Of a stretch of DNA of 49,583 nt, positions 8,893 through 17,717 are shown one piece after another. Below the pieces are notes generated by a model. The model was not told the DNA's origin and did not search any database. It was given only the letters and a program-made list of their open reading frames with translations. The DNA is from Chitinophaga terrae (ex Kim and Jung 2007) (GTDB lineage: Bacteria > Bacteroidota > Bacteroidia > Chitinophagales > Chitinophagaceae): assembly GCF_900107795.1 (NCBI RefSeq), contig NZ_FNRL01000037.1, positions 1-49,583 of the forward strand, in the 5' to 3' direction. Every line of letters starts with the position of its first letter. The first letter of the stretch is position 1. A program made the position numbers and the translations under genes.

Positions 8893-9573
8893 ATGAGCGA
8901 AAAAAGACCGATCTCGGAACTGATCAATACAGAGGAGCCAGGCTGGGCGCTGGTTACCGAATGGATGCGCGACGCTACTCATACGGTGGAAGTACTGCCG
9001 GTTGATGAACAGGCGGCACGGGATACGCTATACGAAATCCAGGTTACCAGCCGGTCGCCCATGGGCGCCATTATCCTCAATACCGGCGGTATCCTTGTAG
9101 ATCATGGGTGGATCAGGATACTGGGCTCCGGATGCCCGCGTATGAACCGCAGCATTTATACCTGGAACCAGGGGAAATCTATGTTCCCCGACGGAAGCGC
9201 GGGCTTTTTGCTGATCGCCGACGATGCCGCGGGCGGTTTCTTTGCTACCAACGGCGGCGGATTGGGTGAAGATATTGGGAAAACCTATTACCTGGATCCC
9301 GCTTCCCTGTACTGGGAACCCCTGGGTGTTACTTATTCCGAATTCCTCAATTTCTGCTTCAGCGGCGACCTGCAGGGGTATTACCAGGACCTGCGCTGGA
9401 AAGGTTGGGAGGAAGATGCGGCTAAACTTGATGGCAACCAGGTATATAATTTCTATCCCACTCTCTGGACGCGGGAAGGAAAAAATATTAATGAAATTTC
9501 AAGAAAGGCGATTGCTGTGCAGGAACAGTATGAATTGAATGAAGATTTTATCAGGCAGCTGGGAAACCAATAA
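8893..9573 (+). CDS. DUF2625-like protein
   Basis: This protein of about 226 residues starts at ATG 8893 (MSEKRPISELI). A TTG 21 bases upstream would add seven residues but is a poorer start. The composition and the segments LINTEEPGWALVTEWM, GGILVDHGWIRILGSG and YYLDPASLYWEPLG match the DUF2625 family as I recall it. These are cytosolic proteins of unknown function often scattered as single genes. No catalytic motif, membrane segment or signal peptide is seen. The neighbouring sigma gene 79 bases downstream is not obviously related. Confidence 0.75.
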   Translation: MSEKRPISELINTEEPGWALVTEWMRDATHTVEVLPVDEQAARDTLYEIQVTSRSPMGAIILNTGGILVDHGWIRILGSGCPRMNRSIYTWNQGKSMFPDGSAGFLLIADDAAGGFFATNGGGLGEDIGKTYYLDPASLYWEPLGVTYSEFLNFCFSGDLQGYYQDLRWKGWEEDAAKLDGNQVYNFYPTLWTREGKNINEISRKAIAVQEQYELNEDFIRQLGNQ

Positions 9574-9651
9574 CAGCCAACAACAAGAATATTTTGGACG
9601 AAAAAATTATCTTTGAAGGATAGATATGTAGCCTAAAAAGTAAGAGAAGTA

Positions 9652-10236
9652 TTGCAAAACAGTGAAACATATAGTGAAAAAGATCTGGTTCTGAGCATAA
9701 CTGAAGGCGATACGGAGGCATTCGACAAGCTGTTCTTAGAAATGTATCCCGCCCTCTGCCTGTTGTCCAACAAGCTTGTAAACGACGAAACTGCCGCAAA
9801 AGATATTGTTTCGGAGGTTTTCCTGCAATTATGGAAGAACAGGGAATTTTTGAGTGAAGTAAGAAGTATCAACGCCTACCTGTACGTAGCAACCCGCAAC
9901 CGTTCCCTTAATCACCTGAAGAAGCTGAAACGGAACGAAAAAAAGATACAACTGGCTTACGAAAAGCAACTGAACGACAAATCGTATGAAGATATTTTGC
10001 AGGATGTCTTCAACGCGGAAGCGGTGCGCGTATTGCATACAGCCATTTCAACGCTGCCGCCAGAGTGTACTAAAGTGGTGCGGTTAAATATCGAAGGACT
10101 CAGCACCAATGAAATCGCCCTGCAACTGGGGATCTCAGCTTCTGCTGTAAGCCACCAGAAAGCCAGGGCCATAAGACTGCTGCGGGAAAAGATGATCCCT
10201 GGCGTTGTAATTATCAGCCTGCTGCTGGGAGATTAA
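9652..10236 (+). CDS. ECF RNA polymerase sigma factor, FecI type
   Basis: This 194-residue ECF sigma factor has region 2 (about 25-95, with LVNDETAAKDIVSEVFLQLW) and region 4 (about 130-185, LSTNEIALQLGISASAVSHQ). The start appears to be TTG at 9652, since no suitable in-frame ATG exists before conserved region 2. In Bacteroidota such genes are normally followed directly by a FecR anti-sigma gene and a SusC gene. Here the next gene is an integrase. A FecR-SusC-SusD set lacking its own sigma gene begins at 20719, so I infer that this is its partner, separated by an insertion. Confidence 0.92.
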   Translation: MQNSETYSEKDLVLSITEGDTEAFDKLFLEMYPALCLLSNKLVNDETAAKDIVSEVFLQLWKNREFLSEVRSINAYLYVATRNRSLNHLKKLKRNEKKIQLAYEKQLNDKSYEDILQDVFNAEAVRVLHTAISTLPPECTKVVRLNIEGLSTNEIALQLGISASAVSHQKARAIRLLREKMIPGVVIISLLLGD

Positions 10237-10249
10237 TTTCTTCATTTTA

Positions 10250-10273
10250 TTTTTTTTATAAAAAAGATTAGTA
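10250..10273. other. Candidate left end of the integrated island
   Basis: A run of eight T followed by ATAAAAAAGATTAG lies 13 bases after the sigma factor stop. It resembles TTTTTTTCAAAAAAAATTGATA at 20643-20664 just before the FecR gene. The shared T-run with its A-rich partner is the best candidate for the crossover region of the tyrosine recombinase. The low complexity prevents exact placement. Confidence 0.4.
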
Positions 10274-10521
10274 AAAAGCAAAAATAAGCAAAACGGTTAA
10301 AACCGTTGCTATACAGGGCTTTATAATAAGAGTAGTCTTAATTCGGAAGTCGGTGTCTGATAGGTTTTGGGCTTAAATTGACAAGGTTAGGTTACTAATT
10401 CGTTACCGATTAAGATAGGTAACTACATAGTTTAACTGATTATATTTCAGTCTTTTGCGCCCCTTTTTACATTCCCTTGTAACTCAATGTAATTTAATTT
10501 TAAACGTTAAACATTTGAGTT

Positions 10522-11772
10522 ATGGAGCAGACAAAAAAATCAACGTTCAAACTGCTTTTCTATTTGAAAAAGAACGAACTGAAAAAGAATGGTAACGCAC
10601 CGATTATGGCACGTATTACCATTGATGGAACACCAAAAACTTTCGGAGCAAAGTTCGAAATTGACCCCAATAATTGGGATTTAAAACACGGACGGGTTCA
10701 GGGCAAAAGTGCGCAGGCATTAAGCATTAATAAAAAGCTGGATAATATACGTGGTCGCATCGACAAGATTTATGAGGATATGCTGAAGCACGAGGGCTTT
10801 GCAACCGCCCAAAAAGTGAAGCTATCGTTTTTGGGTGTCGGTGTGATGGATGATGCTATACTTAAAATCTTCAACGACCAAAATGCGAACTTTAAAAAAT
10901 TGGTAGAAAAGCAAGAACGTGCGCAAAGCACTTACGACAAGTATATCACGGTTTACAAACATCTTACCACGTTTATCAAAGAACGCTATCATCGTGATGA
11001 TATGGCTTTTCGTGAACTGACTGCCGATTTTATACGGGAGTTTGATTTTTACCTCCGGTATGACTTGCAGTCTTTCCACAATACAGTTTGGGTGTACACG
11101 ATGCCTGTATTAGCCCTTGTTGAACTGGCTATTAAAAAAGGCTTGATACGTGATTATCCATTTCAGGATTATGAAATCAATATGGAAGAAACCGACCGGG
11201 GTTATATCCTTAAAGAAGATGTAGAAAAGCTGATGATGTGCGTACCACCGCACCCACGGTATGAATTGGTAAAAGACCTGTTTATTTTCAGTTGCTTTAC
11301 CGGACTTGCTTACGCTGATATTAAGAAACTGACAAGGAACAATATTCAATCATTCTTTGATGGTCATCAATGGATTATCAGCAGGAGAAAGAAATCAGAT
11401 ATTGTTTCTAATGTTCGGTTAATGGAAATCCCTAAACGTATCATTGAGAAGTATCAGGGTACGACAAGGAATGAATTTATCTTTCCGGTTCCGACCAATG
11501 CCACCTGCAATACACACATAGGTAAACTGGTTGAAAAAGCTGAAATCATTACAGAACAAAAAGTAACCTTTCACACGGCAAGACATACTTTCGGAACAAT
11601 GTTTTTGACCGAGGGCGTACCGCTTGAAAGCCTTAGCAAAATGATGGGGCATAAAAATATTTCCACTACACAGATTTACGCTAAAATCACAAGCCAAAAA
11701 ATCAGTAAGGATATGGATTTGGTTACGCCGAAATTCAAGGCTATGGAAGAAGCATTTATGATGGCTATCTAA
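10522..11772 (+). CDS. Tyrosine recombinase/integrase of the CTnDOT-like Bacteroidota group
   Basis: This 416-residue integrase has an N-terminal arm-binding domain (about 1-95), a SAM-like core-binding domain (about 105-215) and a C-terminal catalytic domain. Catalytic residues visible are HTAR at H351-R354, H377 in MGHKN and nucleophile Y386 in QIYAK. The position usually held by the first catalytic arginine is A263 (TGLAYAD). From memory, IntDOT also lacks that Arg. A terminator follows. It faces into the island from its left end and is the probable agent of integration between the sigma and FecR genes. Confidence 0.93.
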   Translation: MEQTKKSTFKLLFYLKKNELKKNGNAPIMARITIDGTPKTFGAKFEIDPNNWDLKHGRVQGKSAQALSINKKLDNIRGRIDKIYEDMLKHEGFATAQKVKLSFLGVGVMDDAILKIFNDQNANFKKLVEKQERAQSTYDKYITVYKHLTTFIKERYHRDDMAFRELTADFIREFDFYLRYDLQSFHNTVWVYTMPVLALVELAIKKGLIRDYPFQDYEINMEETDRGYILKEDVEKLMMCVPPHPRYELVKDLFIFSCFTGLAYADIKKLTRNNIQSFFDGHQWIISRRKKSDIVSNVRLMEIPKRIIEKYQGTTRNEFIFPVPTNATCNTHIGKLVEKAEIITEQKVTFHTARHTFGTMFLTEGVPLESLSKMMGHKNISTTQIYAKITSQKISKDMDLVTPKFKAMEEAFMMAI

Positions 11773-11795
11773 TTAGCTTTTATCTAATCACAATG

Positions 11796-11823
11796 AGCAG
11801 AACTTAACGGTTCTGCTTTTTTT
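11796..11823 (+). terminator. Intrinsic terminator after the integrase
   Basis: GCAGAAC at 11797-11803 pairs with GTTCTGC at 11810-11816 across a 6-base loop and is followed by seven T. It lies 24 bases after the integrase stop. Confidence 0.85.
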
Positions 11824-12234
11824 ATGCCCATACTTTTTATGTAGGTAAAGCACATTTACTTTCCCTTACCCAGTCCAATGCTGTAAAAGAGCTTATTCCC
11901 TACTTACGAAATAGAAAATTGAAAAATGAAACCCTTATCTAACGCTCCCTGCTATTCCATTTTTCAAATCTCTATTACAGGCTATCATAGCCTGGTCATT
12001 AATGCCATAAAAATTTAGTACAGAAAATTTCCACAATCAACCGGTAAAAAGGCAGCTAAGTTATAGCGGGCAGCCACCCCACACGCCCAACCAAAAGACT
12101 ACGGCATAATGGCAAGGCAAAATGCTGGCTTCGCCGAATTGCTGTGTCTTGTCTCACATAGACCGGAAAACATCCCTGATTTGTTAATTTTAGCTGGTCT
12201 GTCATTTCAATTTTTATTTCCGGCACAATATTGT
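11824..12234. other. Non-coding stretch in the island with one 30-codon frame
   Basis: Between the integrase terminator and the terminator of the oleate hydratase operon I see no recognisable gene. A 30-codon frame runs from ATG 11926 to TAG 12018 (MKPLSNAPCYSIFQ at its start). It may be the start of a decayed conjugative-element gene, but I cannot name it. The rest looks like degraded element backbone. Confidence 0.4.
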
Positions 12235-12272
12235 AAAAACTCCTCCCGATGAAATTTCTATTTCATCGGGAG
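12235..12272 (-). terminator. Strong terminator of the oleate hydratase operon
   Basis: A perfect 13-bp stem, CTCCCGATGAAAT at 12243-12255 with ATTTCATCGGGAG at 12260-12272, closes a 4-base loop. Reading the minus strand it is followed by a five-T run (12239-12235). It lies 27 bases past the stop of the dehydrogenase gene. Confidence 0.85.
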
Positions 12273-12298
12273 AAAGTACTAAATGGTAAGGGATATTT

Positions 12299-13195
12299 TT
12301 ACTTCAAAAAGTCTTTGTCCTTATAAGCCGGATCAGGATATGTATAAAATCCTTCGCCGGTTGCAATCCCCAGTTTACCCTTGTCGATGAAATTTTCTTT
12401 CAGGTATTCCACCACTTTTTGCTTAACGGGGTCTTTTGTAGCTTCAGCTGCCATTTTGTTGATGTTGTAAGCAGTAGTAACCCCAACTACATCCAATATC
12501 CCAAACGGACCCACCGGTGCTCCGGTAGCCACCATCCAGGTTTTGTCTATGGTTTCCACGTCCGCGATACCATTTACCAACAATCCCAGACCAGCTCCTA
12601 ATAAAGGTACCAATAGGGAATTGACAATATACCCCGGCTGCTCTTTATGAATAGCCAACGGTACCATCCCAATCTCTTTTGCGAATACGAGAAGGCTTTC
12701 AAAAACCTCATCCGAAGTGCCCGGGTGCCTCATCACTTCTCCGGTATTGTGTTTCCAGATTTCATTCGCAAAATGCAGGGCAACAAATTTTTCCGGTCTT
12801 CCAGTAAACTCGGCAAATTGGCTTGGCAAGAGTGTAGACGAGTTGGTCGCAAAGACCGTTTTTTCAGGTGCTACCTTGGCTAGTTTCTGGTAGAAGTCAA
12901 TTTTAATCTGCGGATTTTCCGGTACTGCTTCTATCAACAGGTCGGCATCCTTTACTGCTTCCGCCAAATCCGAGTGGTAAGACAACCGGCTTTTGGTAGC
13001 ATCTAATTGTTCCTGCGTAGCTCCTAAATCTTTTTTAAAGGCTTCGCTCAGGATTTGGAACTTAGTTTTTGCTTTTTCCAAAACTTCATCATTAATGTCG
13101 TACACGGTTACATTGAATCCGTGAAATGCGGTTTGAAAAGCAATCTGATATCCTAATACGCCACTTCCGGCGACTGTTACATTTTTAAAATTCAT
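12299..13195 (-). CDS. 3-hydroxyacyl-CoA dehydrogenase family protein
   Basis: The protein is 298 residues from ATG 13195 (MNFKNVTV); an upstream in-frame extension to 13249 runs into the previous gene and is rejected. The NAD-binding motif GSGVLG is at residues 10-15. The family catalytic region is present with NSS at about 118-120, but the usual HFFNP around the catalytic His is HFANEIW (H141). The C-terminal helical domain is complete. The gene starts 13 bases after an oleate hydratase stop, so the two are one operon. Oxidation of a hydroxy fatty acid made by the hydratases is an attractive inference, unproven; classical beta-oxidation is the alternative. Confidence 0.88.
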   Translation of the reverse strand: MNFKNVTVAGSGVLGYQIAFQTAFHGFNVTVYDINDEVLEKAKTKFQILSEAFKKDLGATQEQLDATKSRLSYHSDLAEAVKDADLLIEAVPENPQIKIDFYQKLAKVAPEKTVFATNSSTLLPSQFAEFTGRPEKFVALHFANEIWKHNTGEVMRHPGTSDEVFESLLVFAKEIGMVPLAIHKEQPGYIVNSLLVPLLGAGLGLLVNGIADVETIDKTWMVATGAPVGPFGILDVVGVTTAYNINKMAAEATKDPVKQKVVEYLKENFIDKGKLGIATGEGFYTYPDPAYKDKDFLK

Positions 13196-13208
13196 AATCT
13201 TTTTGTTT

Positions 13209-14804
13209 TTATGATCTGTACGAAGTATGAATGGCTTTAGCCAATACATCAGGTCGTTTCCAGTATTCGGTTACAGGTGCTACTTTTTTGTCCAATCCAA
13301 GCAACGTATATACTGCCCACCTTGCCGCGCGAACGGAATACTCTTCGGTAAACACCATATCTTCCGGTATTTCCACGAACTGGCTGATCAGGGCGAGATT
13401 GGTAGAACCTTCAGGTACCACGGCAGGGCGATCGGCCTTGGCTCTCGGCTGGAAAAGGGCATCGATATAAGGCATCATACAAGGGATAACGTTGATGACG
13501 CTTTCCTTGATGTCGGCTTCGTGCTGCTCAAAATGCAGGTGGTGAATTAATTCAGTGAGCAATTCTTCGCCTGTACAGTCTATCATCGGTTTTTTGACAA
13601 AATCGCCGATAGCATCAGGGTATAATCCATAACCCCAAAGTATGGTGGTATCATCACCTTGTGCCTTGAAATGCGGTTGTGCCGCCACAACGATGGACAT
13701 CCGCCACGAAGAGTCCTTGAAAGTCATCAGGGCTCCGCTTCCTGGTTTATTTCCGGAATATTCCTCAATGAGCTTCAGCATCTTGTTGCCCTTGAAGGTC
13801 GGCGTGAAAGAATACCATTTGGTTTCGTCCGGTTTGGTAAAGAACGGATCGGGATTGCCCAATCTTCCCGGTTTCTTATCTGCTATTTTGCGCCATAGGG
13901 CAAAACTTGGCGGATTGCCGGGTAAATATCTGGCAGGCGTTTTATAATCGCCATTGTTGGAATTATCGGTGATACATCCATTCGTAAAGAAGACCAAATC
14001 ATCTTCGTTTACGGCAATTATTTCCGTATTTCCTTCAGCATTGACACATTCTACTTCAGAAACGGTGATGTTATCGTTGTCCTTAAAATGAAGGTCTGTA
14101 ACCGTTTTACGAAGTGAAAAGTCCACATTGTATTTGTCCAGGTATTTTTTGATGGGTAAAATGACCGATTCATATTGGTTATAGGGCGTTCTAGTCACGC
14201 CTTCCAATGTATTTATACGGGAAAATTCCAACAGCATCCTTTTCATATAGCGTTGAAATTCGAAGATGCTGCTCCATTCCTGCCAGGCGAAGGTGGTCTG
14301 CCACATATACCAGAAATTGGTGGTGAAGAAATGGTCATCGAACCAATCGCGGATCGTTACATTATCCAGTTCATCTTCATCGGTAAAAAACAGCTTTACC
14401 ATTTTCATACGATCCTTGGTATCGAACTGCATATCGGTAACGGGCAATCTATTACCGTCCTTATCAATCAGACGGGCTTGGGCATTCGTAGGATTGGCGT
14501 GGTCGAAAGCCAATATTTCATCCTTAACAGAAATATTAGGAACTTCCAGAGAGGGAATGCGGCTGGAAAGATCCCAGAAATTCTCGTAAGTTTCTTCGTT
14601 TAGCATCCTTCCGCCACGGCAGATGAAGCCTTTTTCCTTGCTGCCTGCCCCGTCGTTGCTTCCGCCCAAAATGGGCAAGGCTTCTATAATGTGGATGTTT
14701 TCTCCTTTGAATCCACCGTCTTCCAATAGATAAACGGCTCCTGCCAGGCTGGCCAATCCGCCTCCGACGAAATAGGCGTGTTTTTCTGAATTGTTTGTGC
14801 TCAT
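13209..14804 (-). CDS. Oleate hydratase (FAD-dependent fatty acid hydratase), Met-variant type
   Basis: This 531-residue protein belongs to the oleate hydratase / myosin-cross-reactive-antigen family. The family adds water to the cis-9 double bond of free unsaturated fatty acids, giving 10-hydroxy acids, and needs FAD structurally. The dinucleotide motif GGGLAS is at 14-19, with acidic E41 after the second strand. The signature loop reads RGGRM (63-67), with Met67 where many members have a catalytic Glu (RGGRE). I recall the same Met in the monomeric Rhodococcus-type enzymes. No signal peptide is seen. It is the middle gene of a minus-strand operon with a second hydratase upstream (120-base gap) and a dehydrogenase downstream. 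Confidence 0.93.
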   Translation of the reverse strand: MSTNNSEKHAYFVGGGLASLAGAVYLLEDGGFKGENIHIIEALPILGGSNDGAGSKEKGFICRGGRMLNEETYENFWDLSSRIPSLEVPNISVKDEILAFDHANPTNAQARLIDKDGNRLPVTDMQFDTKDRMKMVKLFFTDEDELDNVTIRDWFDDHFFTTNFWYMWQTTFAWQEWSSIFEFQRYMKRMLLEFSRINTLEGVTRTPYNQYESVILPIKKYLDKYNVDFSLRKTVTDLHFKDNDNITVSEVECVNAEGNTEIIAVNEDDLVFFTNGCITDNSNNGDYKTPARYLPGNPPSFALWRKIADKKPGRLGNPDPFFTKPDETKWYSFTPTFKGNKMLKLIEEYSGNKPGSGALMTFKDSSWRMSIVVAAQPHFKAQGDDTTILWGYGLYPDAIGDFVKKPMIDCTGEELLTELIHHLHFEQHEADIKESVINVIPCMMPYIDALFQPRAKADRPAVVPEGSTNLALISQFVEIPEDMVFTEEYSVRAARWAVYTLLGLDKKVAPVTEYWKRPDVLAKAIHTSYRS

Positions 14805-14924
14805 ATTTTTAATAAATTTTAGATCAACAACAAGTATTTCCTAGTTGTATTTTATAATTATATAAAAATTGAAAACCGGCAGCCGGTTGAAAAATTATTG
14901 TACTCGGTTGCCGGAATTGGTTGG

Positions 14925-16697
14925 TTACAAAAGCTTTGCTTCACGCAATATTTCTTCAGCGTATGTTCCTTCAATTTTTTTAAGCCCATATTTTTCTACA
15001 ATGGATAAAAGCCAGGGAAGATCCAGTTCTTTGAGGTTCTTTTTATCATTCAGAAAATAAATGGATTCTAATAGAACCCTGATGTCGAAAGAGGAAGCAA
15101 AAACTTCAGGAACGCCCCGGTCTACATCTAACAACGTATAAACCGCTTCCATTGCTGTACGTACGGAATATTCTGTCGTAAATACCGTATCTTTTTCAGT
15201 CTCAGCAAAATTGCCGATAAACGCGAGGTTGACCGAACCTTCCGGAACGACCAAAGGACGGTCGCCCAATGCACGAGGCATAAAATAAGAAGTAATATAG
15301 GGCATACGACAAGGGATGGTATTAGCCGAATTTTGGGCAATAGCTGCGATTTCACTTTCGGGAACACCGATATGATATAATAACTCCTCGCACAATTCGG
15401 CTCCGGAACATTCGGTTATTTTTTTCTTGACATAATCACCGGGCTTATCGGAGAACAATCCATACACCCAAACAATCACCTCATTGTCTTTCTGTTTTTT
15501 AAAGTGGGGCTGGCGGCTGATGGAAAAACCATATAACCAGCTGGAATCTTTGATGGTTACAGGCCCGCTGGTTACAATACTGCCACTCTTCGGGTCTTTT
15601 TTCGTGATTTTTTCAATATAAGGCAATACTTTATCGTCCGTCAACGTAATGGTTCCGGAAATGACCCAGTTGGCTTCTGGAATATTTTCGCAGAATTTCT
15701 CTGGTTTTCCGAAACTGGCATCTTGTCGTGCCAGCTTTTTCCAAAGCTTCCAGCTGCCACCGATATCTGACGTTACGGGAGCCGGCGTATTGTTATCGCC
15801 ATAAGTGGTGCTTTCCGTGATGGAGCCATTCGTTACAAATACCAAATCATTTTCTGTTAATTGGATTTGCTTTTCTTGACCGTCCTGAATCAATTCTATA
15901 CGCTGTGCTACTTTCTTATGGTCTTTTGTATCAACTATAATATTTTGAACCTGGGTATTGTATTGAAAATCAACCCCCTGTTCTTTAAGATAATTGACAA
16001 GCGGTAGAATCAACGACTCGTACTGGTTGTACTTGGTAAAACGAAGCGAAGACATATCGGCAATTTTGCCTACGTGAGGTATGAAACGCAACACATAGCG
16101 GCGCATCTCCAATGCACTGGCCCAGGGTTCGAAAGCGAACATCGTTGCCCAGTATAACCAAAAGTTGGAATTGAAGAAATCTTCGGTGAATACCTGGTCT
16201 ATCTGCAAATCCTGCAATTTTTCTTCGGGAATCAAAACCAGTTTTATTAATTCCTGTATGGCTTTTGGTGTCAAGGTAAGCAGTCCATCGGTAGAGAGAC
16301 GTTCTCCTTTATCGACGATCACCCTTGTATGAGAGAAGGAAGGGTCTTCTTTGTTCAGCCAGTAAAATTCGTCCAGTACAGATGCTCCTTCGGTATCAAG
16401 GGAAGGGATACTGCGGAAAAGATCCCACAAGGTTTCGAAATGGACTTCCATCTCACGGCCGCCGCGAATGATATATCCCTTTTGTTCATCCAGGATACCG
16501 TCCATACTGCCGCCTGGAAGTGCCAGTTCTTCTAAAATATGAATCTTACTGCCGTTCATCTGCCCGTCGCGGATCATAAAAGCCGCAGCAGAAAGAGATG
16601 CCAATCCTGAACCAATCAGATACGCTGATTTTTGGTCTACATTTGCGGGTTTTTTGGGATTTGCAAATGCTTCATAATTTCCATTGCTGTAATACAT
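14925..16697 (-). CDS. Oleate hydratase, Glu-type, second paralogue
   Basis: This 590-residue protein is clearly related to but longer than the neighbour at 13209-14804. It has the FAD motif GSGLAS at 29-34 and the complete signature RGGRE at 78-82, with the catalytic Glu82. The region around WDLFRSIPSL follows as in the family. Its length fits the larger Elizabethkingia/Lactobacillus-like type with an N-terminal and C-terminal extension. Expected activity is hydration of free unsaturated fatty acids such as oleate or linoleate. It is the first gene after the divergently placed regulatory gap; a 10-bp palindrome AAAACGTTTT lies at 16735-16744 upstream of its start and could be an operator. 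Confidence 0.93.
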   Translation of the reverse strand: MYYSNGNYEAFANPKKPANVDQKSAYLIGSGLASLSAAAFMIRDGQMNGSKIHILEELALPGGSMDGILDEQKGYIIRGGREMEVHFETLWDLFRSIPSLDTEGASVLDEFYWLNKEDPSFSHTRVIVDKGERLSTDGLLTLTPKAIQELIKLVLIPEEKLQDLQIDQVFTEDFFNSNFWLYWATMFAFEPWASALEMRRYVLRFIPHVGKIADMSSLRFTKYNQYESLILPLVNYLKEQGVDFQYNTQVQNIIVDTKDHKKVAQRIELIQDGQEKQIQLTENDLVFVTNGSITESTTYGDNNTPAPVTSDIGGSWKLWKKLARQDASFGKPEKFCENIPEANWVISGTITLTDDKVLPYIEKITKKDPKSGSIVTSGPVTIKDSSWLYGFSISRQPHFKKQKDNEVIVWVYGLFSDKPGDYVKKKITECSGAELCEELLYHIGVPESEIAAIAQNSANTIPCRMPYITSYFMPRALGDRPLVVPEGSVNLAFIGNFAETEKDTVFTTEYSVRTAMEAVYTLLDVDRGVPEVFASSFDIRVLLESIYFLNDKKNLKELDLPWLLSIVEKYGLKKIEGTYAEEILREAKLL

Positions 16698-16841
16698 AAT
16701 TTCCTTTTTAAGAATGTTTTTGTTATGCTAATAGAAAACGTTTTGAAATCTATTCTTGCATACTTGCTCTTTAATAAAGTTACGTATATATTCAAATTCT
16801 TTTTCAACCCGAAATTCAGTTATGTCGTTCTGAAATTCGGG

Positions 16842-17717
16842 TTAGGAGATATTCTGCTGCCTACGATATTCGGTAGGAGAAATGGAAGCATATTTTTTGA
16901 AAAACCTACCGAAAGCTGAAACGGAACTGAATTGAAGCAGATCTGCAATCTGGGTAATACTGTATCCAGGATTGCCAAGCATAACATACGCTTCTTTCAG
17001 CAGCGCTTCATCGATGATTTGATGAGGTGTTTTGCCGGTGGCTTTCTTTACCACTTCTATCAGGTATTTGTCAGATATGCACAGCTGTTTTGCATAAAAA
17101 CCGACATCTTTATAAAGCAGGATATTTTCCTTTACCAATTCATCAAACTTCAAAAACAATTCCTTTTTCTTCTTTTTATTCTCTTTCGAATCGCCTCCTT
17201 CTAAACTAACTATCTCCGCAATTTCCAGCAAAAGATTAAAGATAATCGTGCGAATTATCTCTTCTGTAAATTTACCTTTTACGGAAGTTTTTATTTGCAG
17301 ATAGTCCAAAAACGCATACAATGGAACCGCTTGTTGTATGTCGGCTTCCAGAATATTGTACGAGCCGTACCGAAACAGATTCATCTTGTCAATAATGAAG
17401 GGGTTGGCAATATTTTTAAGCAGAAAGTCTTTTGAAAAAAATAGCAGCTTCATCCTGAAATCCTTGCTTACTTTTTTAAATTTTATGATAGTAGAAGGTG
17501 CGGAAATGAGGAAGCCATTCTGATTGATATTATATGTATTGTTATCTATTTCAAGTTCAATATTACCGGCAAGACAGATACAAAATGCATAAAAATCTAT
17601 TCGGAATGATTTCTTTGGGAATTTAAGAATTGAATTACCTGAGGAAATATAATAAGGCTCGTTGCAATTAACCCCATAAAATGCAAGGGTTTCCTTTAAA
17701 TTTTCGTATGATTTCAT
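16842..17717 (-). CDS. AraC family transcriptional regulator of the oleate hydratase operon
   Basis: This 291-residue protein has a cupin-like sensing half (about 15-140) and a C-terminal AraC DNA-binding half (about 190-288) with SITQIADLLQFSSVSAFGRF and KKYASISPTEYRRQQ. It lies 144 bases upstream of the first oleate hydratase gene on the same strand, within the island. Control of the hydratase genes, perhaps in response to a fatty acid, is an inference from position only. The 5' end of the gene, including the start codon, is part of a perfect 59-bp tandem duplication (17693-17810). Confidence 0.9.
   Translation of the reverse strand: MKSYENLKETLAFYGVNCNEPYYISSGNSILKFPKKSFRIDFYAFCICLAGNIELEIDNNTYNINQNGFLISAPSTIIKFKKVSKDFRMKLLFFSKDFLLKNIANPFIIDKMNLFRYGSYNILEADIQQAVPLYAFLDYLQIKTSVKGKFTEEIIRTIIFNLLLEIAEIVSLEGGDSKENKKKKKELFLKFDELVKENILLYKDVGFYAKQLCISDKYLIEVVKKATGKTPHQIIDEALLKEAYVMLGNPGYSITQIADLLQFSSVSAFGRFFKKYASISPTEYRRQQNIS

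Noticed and set aside
10293..10306. ACGGTT-AA-AACCGT palindrome as the attachment site
   Set aside because: No matching copy was seen at the right end of the island; it may be an operator for the integrase but cannot be supported further.
12243..12272. Perfect 13-bp inverted repeat as an island boundary or recombination site
   Set aside because: It sits just past the dehydrogenase stop and has a T-run on the minus strand, so a terminator explains it fully.
14175..14603. Plus-strand frame of 142 codons
   Set aside because: It is antisense to the oleate hydratase coding sequence and has no recognisable motif.
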